From contig CAWFML010000004.1 of NCBI GenBank assembly GCA_963817025.1, positions 124,001 through 188,000 of the forward strand: DNA of 64,000 nt, given 5' to 3'. Shown in pieces: positions 58,999 through 64,000 of this stretch. The position numbers were made by a program, and so were the translations under genes. The DNA comes from JACMLC01 sp963817025 (GTDB lineage Bacteria; Acidobacteriota; Blastocatellia; Pyrinomonadales; Pyrinomonadaceae). The notes below the pieces were generated by a model. The model did no database searches, had not been told where the DNA came from, and was given only the letters and a program-made list of their open reading frames with translations. Numbering within the stretch: position 1 is the stretch's first letter; each line of letters starts with the position of its first letter.

Positions 58999-60729
58999 AT
59001 GAGCATGGAAGAAAAAGACCGCGACGAAGTCATGCAGCGCCTGCTGGAGTTGGGCGGTGATAAGAAGTATCTGACGTTCGACGACCTGAACCGCGAGTTG
59101 CCGGACAATGTCGTCTCGGCTGACGATATAGAGGACGTGCTGCAAAAGCTCGAAGGCTCGAACATCACCGTCGCAGACTCTGACGAACGCCTGATAGAAC
59201 AGGCTGCGGCCATCGCCACAGACGATGATGACGACTCGGTTGACGAAGACATAGAGCTTGATTTGTCCGCCGGTGCGCTTGAGAAGACAAACGATCCCGT
59301 GCGTCTCTACCTGCGCGAGATGGGCATCGTGCCGCTCCTGACGCGCGAGGGCGAAGTCGCCATCGCCAAGCGGATCGAGCGCGGGCAGATACGAACGCGG
59401 AAAGCCATTGCCCGCTCCCCCCTCGCCGTCGAAGAGTTGCTCGGCATCGGCGACGAGCTTGAAAACGGAATCATCAATATCCGCGAAGTCGTCAACTTCT
59501 CAGAACAGGCTGAACTGACAGGGCAGGAAGACAAGGCGGACGAGTATCTGGCGTGGACTACGGAAGGCATTCAAAACATACGCAAGCTCTACAAGGCCGG
59601 TCTCAAGGAATGGGAGAAGCTTCGCGCCGAGCAAAAACTGACGCGCGGCAAGAAGAGCAAAAAGCTGCTCCGCATGCGGCGCAAAGTCGCGCGCATGCGT
59701 CTTGAAATCGCGCAGGAGATTGGACGGCTAAACCTGACGGAGCGCGCACGCCAGCGTCTCATCAACTCCATACGCAGCATCCAGAAAGAAGTGCGCGCGG
59801 CAGAACGCGATATAGAGAACTTCACAGAGAGACTCAACAAACGCCGCATCAAGCCGGAGGATGAAAAAGAGTTCAAGCGTCGCGTCTCGGCTGCGAAGAA
59901 AAAGCTGCAACTGATCGAGCAGGATTATAAAGTCCCGCCGGTTGAAATTAAACGCTCTTTGCAAGCCATCATCACCGGCGAATTGCAAACCGGGCAGGCC
60001 AAGCGCGAACTTGTCGAAGCGAACCTGCGTCTCGTCGTCTCCATCGCCAAAAAATATACCAATCGCGGGTTGCAGTTTCTGGACTTGATTCAGGAAGGCA
60101 ACATCGGATTGATGAAGGCCGTGGACAAATTCGAGTGGCGACGTGGCTACAAGTTTTCGACCTATGCGACGTGGTGGATACGGCAGGCCATAACCCGTGC
60201 GATTGCGGACCAAGCGCGCACGATTCGCATTCCCGTTCACATGATCGAGACCATTAACAAATTGATTCGCACTTCGCGCTCGCTCGTGCAGGAATTGGGC
60301 CGCGAGCCGACGAGCGAAGAGATTGCCCGGAAGATGGACATTCCCGTCTCTAAAGTGCGGAAAGTGTTGAAGATAGCGCAGGAGCCGATCTCGCTGGAAA
60401 CGCCCATCGGAGAAGAGGAAGATTCGCATCTCGGAGATTTTATAGAAGATAAGTCCATCATGAATCCCGCAGACGCAGTTGTTGCATCTAACCTCCGCGA
60501 GATTACGGATGAAGTGCTGGCGACCCTCACGCCGCGCGAAGAAAAAGTTATCAAAATGCGTTTTGGTCTGGGCACGACAGGCTCAGAGCACACGCTCGAA
60601 GAAGTGGGCCAGCATTTTGCTGTGACGCGCGAACGCATCCGGCAGATTGAAGCTAAGGCGCTCAGAAAATTGCGCCACCCATCGCGCTCGCGCAAGCTGA
60701 AAGCGTTTTTGGACAGTACGCAGAGATAA
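58999..60729 (+). CDS. rpoD: Primary sigma factor RpoD
   Basis: 576 residues. Region 1.1-like acidic N-terminus, region 1.2 in DPVRLYLREMGIVPLLTREGE, a nonconserved spacer of about 190 residues (includes KSKKLLRMRRKVARM and RAAERDIENFTERLN), then regions 2.1-2.4 (KYTNRGLQFLDLIQEGNIGL, YKFSTYATWWIRQAITRAI), 3 (IRIPVHMIETINKL) and 4.2 (HTLEEVGQHFAVTRERIRQIEAKAL). The HTH of region 4 is intact. This is the housekeeping sigma-70. Positioned after dnaG. Confidence 0.97.
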   Translation: MSMEEKDRDEVMQRLLELGGDKKYLTFDDLNRELPDNVVSADDIEDVLQKLEGSNITVADSDERLIEQAAAIATDDDDDSVDEDIELDLSAGALEKTNDPVRLYLREMGIVPLLTREGEVAIAKRIERGQIRTRKAIARSPLAVEELLGIGDELENGIINIREVVNFSEQAELTGQEDKADEYLAWTTEGIQNIRKLYKAGLKEWEKLRAEQKLTRGKKSKKLLRMRRKVARMRLEIAQEIGRLNLTERARQRLINSIRSIQKEVRAAERDIENFTERLNKRRIKPEDEKEFKRRVSAAKKKLQLIEQDYKVPPVEIKRSLQAIITGELQTGQAKRELVEANLRLVVSIAKKYTNRGLQFLDLIQEGNIGLMKAVDKFEWRRGYKFSTYATWWIRQAITRAIADQARTIRIPVHMIETINKLIRTSRSLVQELGREPTSEEIARKMDIPVSKVRKVLKIAQEPISLETPIGEEEDSHLGDFIEDKSIMNPADAVVASNLREITDEVLATLTPREEKVIKMRFGLGTTGSEHTLEEVGQHFAVTRERIRQIEAKALRKLRHPSRSRKLKAFLDSTQR

Positions 60730-60734
60730 AAGCT

Positions 60735-60846
60735 GTGCTTTAGTTTTTGGTGCTTTGTCTTTTGTTCTTTGCATGCTGTGTTAAAGTGCAAGACATTGCT
60801 CGAAGTTAAAAGCAAAGAACAAAGAACCGGGCACAAAGAACAAAAA
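60735..60846. repeat. Intergenic word-hairpin, CAAAGAACAAAG type
   Basis: TTTTGGTGCTTTGTCTTTTG on the left pairs with AAAGCAAAGAACAAAGAACC and ACAAAGAACAAAAAACG on the right, with loop near 60785. Between rpoD and the radical SAM gene. Confidence 0.75.
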
Positions 60847-60858
60847 ACGATTTATTGA

Positions 60859-62748
60859 ATGAAAAAAATTATCGAAAGTTATAAACAGAAACTGGCGACC
60901 GAAGAAGGCTGGACTTTAAAGCGCGGGGCCGAGCTACGCATTGCTTTGTGTTATCCGAACACGCACGGCATAGGGATGGCGAATCTCGGTTTTCAGGCGA
61001 TGTACGAGCTTTTTAACAACATCCCTGAAGTCTCCTGCGAGCGCGTCTTTCTGCCGGACGAAAAAGAGTTGCGCGAGTATGGGAAGTCGCGCACGCCGCT
61101 CTTGTCTCTGGAATCGCAGACGCCCGTACGCAATTTCGATGTCCTCGCGTTCTCGATTTCATTCGAGACGGATTATCTGAACATGGCGCGCATCCTGCGC
61201 CTCTCAGGCGTGCCGCTCTGGTCCAAAGATAGAACGCATCACGACCCGCTCGTCATCATGGGCGGCGCGGCGTCGTTTCTTAATCCTGAGCCGATTGCGG
61301 ATTTCACGGATGTGATTGCCGTCGGCGAAGGCGAAATCCTCGCGCCGCAATTGATTGACACGATTTTTGAAGAAGCTGGCAAGGAAGAAATCCTGCTCGC
61401 GCTGGCCCGTCGCGGGCGCGGATTTTATGTGCCGTCGCTGTATGAAGTGACTTACAAAGAGGACGGCACGATTCATGATTACGAGCCGCTTGCGGCGGGA
61501 GTGCCAGAGCGCGTCGGGCGCGCTGTGACGGCGGAGAATCCAAAGGAAGGCAGTCTCAGGCGCGCGATGCGACGCGGCGAAACAGAGATTGTCGAACAGC
61601 TTCTCAAGCAAGAAGTATTCGCGCCGTCTTCTGCTATCTGGTCGCCAACCGCAGAGATGGGCGAGCGTTTTCTGATAGAGATTTCGCGCGGCTGCTCGCA
61701 AGGTTGTCGCTTTTGCTGGGCAGGGTTTAATTACTGGCCGCCGCGCGTCGTGCCTGCGCGCGACATTCTCGCAAAGGCGCGCGTGTGGCGCGAGAAGACG
61801 GATAAGATCGGCCTGGTTTCGACAGCCGTCTGCGACCACCCGGAGATTAGCGAAATCTTGCAGGGCTTGCGCGCGATGGAGTACAGGATTTCCGTCTCGT
61901 CGCTGCGTCTGGACCAGATTTCGGATGAGTTGTTAGACGCGCTGGTCGAATCTAGAGACCAGCAGATCGCGGTTGCGCCTGAGACAGGCTCAGACCGCCT
62001 GCGAAAAGTTATCAACAAAAATCTGACGAACGACGAGATCGTAGACATCTGCGGCGCGGTCTTTGATAGAGGGATGCTGACGGTCAAGCTGTATCTGATG
62101 GTCGGGTTGCCGACGGAGACGGATGAAGACCTTGAAGAGATGATCGTGCTCGTCGAGCGCATCAAGGATAGGATGCTCGAAGCCGGAAAGCGTTTCGGTT
62201 ACGCCGGAAAAATCATTCCTTCGCTCAACGGCTTTGTGCCCAAGCCAAACACGCCTTTGCAGTGGGACGCGATTTGCGACGAGAAGGAATTGAAGCGGCG
62301 TTTGAAATGGGTCTCGAAAAAATTATCGCAGATTCCGAACGTGGAAGTGCGTGCGATGTCCGCGCGCATCGCTCATGAGCAGGCTCTCTTTTCTTCCGGC
62401 GACCGGCGCATTGCGCGAGTCATCGAAGCGGCTGCGCGTCTTAACGGTGACATGAATGCGGCGTTGCGCGAGACAGGAACTGACACTGCTTTTCACACGA
62501 GCCGCAACCGGCCTTATGAAGAGCGCATGCCGTGGGAGATAGTTGATCCGGGATTGTCGCGCGAGTTTCTGGAGAAAGAGCACGGGCGCGCGCACATCGC
62601 CAAGTCTACGGCCCCGTGCCCTTCGGTTGACACCTGTACGCGCTGCGGCGTGTGCCCGACGACGTGGCTCGCATCCGCTCCGGCAGGATTGGTGCAATTG
62701 CAGGGTATCAGCGAGAGCGCACGCCGCGCCGCAATGGCCGCCGCTTAG
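60859..62748 (+). CDS. B12-binding-domain radical SAM protein (TIGR03960-like)
   Basis: 629 residues. The N-terminal half has a cobalamin-binding-like Rossmann region (LRIALCYPNTHGIGMANLGFQAMY, FDVLAFSISFETDYLNM, IMGGAASFLNPEPIADF). The radical SAM cluster is C279-x3-C283-x2-C286 in RGCSQGCRFCWAG. C587, C593, C596 and C599 near the end (CPSVDTCTRCGVC) may bind a second iron-sulfur cluster. It resembles TIGR03960/DUF2344-linked proteins; the substrate is unknown, though the family is often suggested to act on rRNA/tRNA or ribosome-associated factors. Confidence 0.88.
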   Translation: MKKIIESYKQKLATEEGWTLKRGAELRIALCYPNTHGIGMANLGFQAMYELFNNIPEVSCERVFLPDEKELREYGKSRTPLLSLESQTPVRNFDVLAFSISFETDYLNMARILRLSGVPLWSKDRTHHDPLVIMGGAASFLNPEPIADFTDVIAVGEGEILAPQLIDTIFEEAGKEEILLALARRGRGFYVPSLYEVTYKEDGTIHDYEPLAAGVPERVGRAVTAENPKEGSLRRAMRRGETEIVEQLLKQEVFAPSSAIWSPTAEMGERFLIEISRGCSQGCRFCWAGFNYWPPRVVPARDILAKARVWREKTDKIGLVSTAVCDHPEISEILQGLRAMEYRISVSSLRLDQISDELLDALVESRDQQIAVAPETGSDRLRKVINKNLTNDEIVDICGAVFDRGMLTVKLYLMVGLPTETDEDLEEMIVLVERIKDRMLEAGKRFGYAGKIIPSLNGFVPKPNTPLQWDAICDEKELKRRLKWVSKKLSQIPNVEVRAMSARIAHEQALFSSGDRRIARVIEAAARLNGDMNAALRETGTDTAFHTSRNRPYEERMPWEIVDPGLSREFLEKEHGRAHIAKSTAPCPSVDTCTRCGVCPTTWLASAPAGLVQLQGISESARRAAMAAA

Positions 62749-62781
62749 AGCAGCTTTAAGTTAAGAACAAGACCAGTACAA

Positions 62782-62864
62782 TTAACCACAGAAGACACAG
62801 AGGAAGATTTCAAATTCAGTATTTCAGATTTGAAATTGCTTTCTCTGTGTTCCTCTGTGATAAA
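62782..62864. repeat. Intergenic word-hairpin, ACAGAGG type
   Basis: AACCACAGAAGACACAGAGG on the left pairs with TCTCTGTGTTCCTCTGTG on the right, with an inner pair of AATTTCAGATTTGAAATT around the loop. Same word family as 53368 and the hairpin arm broken by IS982. Confidence 0.85.
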
Positions 62865-62867
62865 GCT

Positions 62868-63278
62868 CTACTTGATGCTCCACATGGTGGAGCTTTTGAC
62901 TGTCTGGTCAAACTCGTATTCGTAGGTATAGCCGGGAATCGAAATCGGGCGTTTGAACTGGACGCGGGCCATCATGGCTCCCTCATTCTGCTGGATGGAG
63001 ATTTCCGCATTGGGCGGGACTCCGTACTCGCCGCCGTTTTTGGTGAGCTGCTGCTTGACCCATTCGTCGCCACGGCCTAACGCTGCGCCCTTGTCCACGC
63101 TCTGCTGCATGAAGTCCCTGTACTGGTAAGACTGAAAGGCGACAGGGATATATTGATAACCCGCATACGCGACGAGGGCCACCAGAGAGAAGACTATCAG
63201 AAATTTGAGCCGCGCACTGCCGCGCTCTCCATGTCTGTTTGCTACAGGGGATATACTGCACGATCTATTCATCGTCAT
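62868..63278 (-). CDS. Small single-span membrane protein, DUF4845-like
   Basis: 136 residues with GAGG 5 nt before the ATG. One N-terminal helix (about 23-44, LKFLIVFSLVALVAYAGYQYIP) anchors a ~90-residue domain outside (YQYRDFMQQSVDKGAALGRGDEWVKQQL... and PGYTYEYEFDQTVKSSTM). It resembles DUF4845-like proteins often next to lepB or aroB, but the match is weak. Function unknown. It lies between convergent genes. Confidence 0.65.
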   Translation of the reverse strand: MTMNRSCSISPVANRHGERGSARLKFLIVFSLVALVAYAGYQYIPVAFQSYQYRDFMQQSVDKGAALGRGDEWVKQQLTKNGGEYGVPPNAEISIQQNEGAMMARVQFKRPISIPGYTYEYEFDQTVKSSTMWSIK

Positions 63279-63317
63279 TCAAGCCTCACTAAATTTCCAA
63301 GTATATTTTTCTTAACC

Positions 63318-63390
63318 TCTTCTTTGCGACCTTGAGTCTTTCTTTATTTCGCGCTGGCGGCGCAAAGAGAAAACTTAAGGCGCAAAGGGC
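63318..63390. repeat. Intergenic word-hairpin, GCGCAAAG type
   Basis: TCTTTGCGACCTTGAGTC on the left and GGCGCAAAGAG and AAGGCGCAAAGGG on the right form imperfect arms around CGCGCTGGCG. Confidence 0.7.
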
Positions 63391-63394
63391 TGAG

Positions 63395-64000
63395 TTAATC
63401 TGCTCTTGAGTTTTGCAAAGCGGCGCGGATGGAGGCGCGCAAGACACGCGGCGCAATCTCTCGTCCATTGACGAGTCGCGCGCGTCCGAGTCGCTCAAGC
63501 AGGATCCATTTGATTTGACCGCCGACCGATTTTTTATCGCGGGCGAGTGTGCCCAGTATCTCCGAAGGACGAAGATCGTCGGCGTGGGGTAAGCGGCCAG
63601 CCATGTGAACGGCGGCCTTTAGTGATTCTAAATCAAAAGCACCCAAAATGCCTAGTCTTTTCGAAATCTCCCCGGCGGCAAGCATCCCGTAGCCAACCGC
63701 CTCGCCGTGCCTAAACCGTTTGTAATCAGTCACTTTTTCCAAAGCATGGCCGACTGTGTGACCGAAATTCAGGATGCGGCGCGAGCGAAAATCCATGCGT
63801 CCGGCAGCTTCCCTTTCATCACCCGTCACAATTTTCGCCTTGAAAGAGCACTGCGCGGCGATAAGCTCCGTTAATTGTTTCTCGTATTCGTCCCGGCTTT
63901 TCTCATTTGAAGAAAGCAACAATCGCCGCGTTTGGTCAAAAAGCCTGCGGCTGCCAACCGCTCCCTGCTTGAGGCATTCACAAAAGCCCGCGGTCAACTC
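63395..64000 (-). CDS. aroB: 3-dehydroquinate synthase, C-terminal part (5' end beyond right edge)
   Basis: About 201 codons run off the right edge without the start. Motifs ELTAGFCECLKQGAV (corresponds to the family AEVIK helix), KIVTGDEREAAGR, LNFGHTVGHALE (zinc-binding His pair) and HGEAVGYGM are diagnostic of AroB. It makes 3-dehydroquinate in the shikimate pathway. The N-terminal NAD-binding domain is outside the window. Confidence 0.93.
   Translation of the reverse strand, partial: ELTAGFCECLKQGAVGSRRLFDQTRRLLLSSNEKSRDEYEKQLTELIAAQCSFKAKIVTGDEREAAGRMDFRSRRILNFGHTVGHALEKVTDYKRFRHGEAVGYGMLAAGEISKRLGILGAFDLESLKAAVHMAGRLPHADDLRPSEILGTLARDKKSVGGQIKWILLERLGRARLVNGREIAPRVLRASIRAALQNSRAD

Noticed and set aside
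1..64000. tRNA, rRNA, riboswitch and CRISPR signals
   Set aside because: I looked for cloverleaf-like, 16S/23S-like and repeat-spacer patterns and saw none I could support; a tool scan (tRNAscan-SE, Infernal) would be decisive.

Overview
ORGANISM. The window is GC-rich bacterial chromosome with dense genes on both strands. Several traits together suggest an acidobacterium, probably of the Blastocatellia type: a fused E2-E1 2-oxoglutarate dehydrogenase, paralogous subtilases with hexapeptide tails, a CreD/regulator module, TIGR03960-like radical SAM and IS982-type elements. No rRNA, tRNA or CRISPR array was seen, so the taxonomy is inference.  LAYOUT. 1-8 kb: an FAD oxidoreductase cut by the left edge, a three-gene regulator/membrane/CreD-like operon, and the fused 2-oxoglutarate dehydrogenase (TTG start). 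8-12.5 kb: a zinc-ribbon metallopeptidase-like protein, a secreted alpha/beta hydrolase, and an IS982-family element followed directly by a 256-bp non-autonomous relative. 12.5-19.4 kb: CheA, a DUF4062-STAND-TPR protein, nusB, ribH and two TIR-domain proteins. 19.4-23 kb: enoyl-CoA hydratase, 3-hydroxyacyl-CoA dehydrogenase and a zinc-ribbon rhomboid protease. 23-43 kb: a repeat-rich signalling and secretion cluster with a GGDEF-EAL protein, two GNAT acetyltransferases, four secreted S8 subtilases and two HD-GYP proteins. 43-46 kb: a thioredoxin-NHL protein and a small secreted protein. 46-51 kb: cheW, a HEAT-repeat gene, cheR and cheB. 51-53 kb: an AT-rich membrane-protein gene split by an 886-bp IS. 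53-64 kb: a DUF4097 protein, mutS2, dnaG, rpoD, a B12-binding radical SAM protein, a small anchored protein and aroB cut by the right edge.  HOW THE PARTS WORK TOGETHER. The 23-43 kb cluster looks built by duplication: subtilase+GNAT units face outward from a shared intergenic region, followed by two subtilase+HD-GYP units. The GGDEF-EAL protein and both HD-GYP proteins appear to share one membrane sensor type, so c-di-GMP turnover may be linked to a family of secreted proteases. All four proteases keep a catalytic triad and end in near-perfect hexapeptide repeats (VLLSDG, VILGDG or IVVGSG) that could fold as a beta-solenoid. This is the best candidate here for an undescribed system.  REPEATS. 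Most intergenic gaps hold a long imperfect hairpin whose arms are stuttered copies of a short word (GCAAAGGC, ACAGAGG, GTGACGAG, AAAGGGG, GGGGTCAGG and others). Two 45-nt palindromes, one inside the non-autonomous element, differ at three stem pairs and all three are compensated. IS982 has jumped into the loop of one ACAGAG hairpin. The second IS splits a gene whose reading frame is restored exactly when the IS and one 5-bp duplication are removed in silico.
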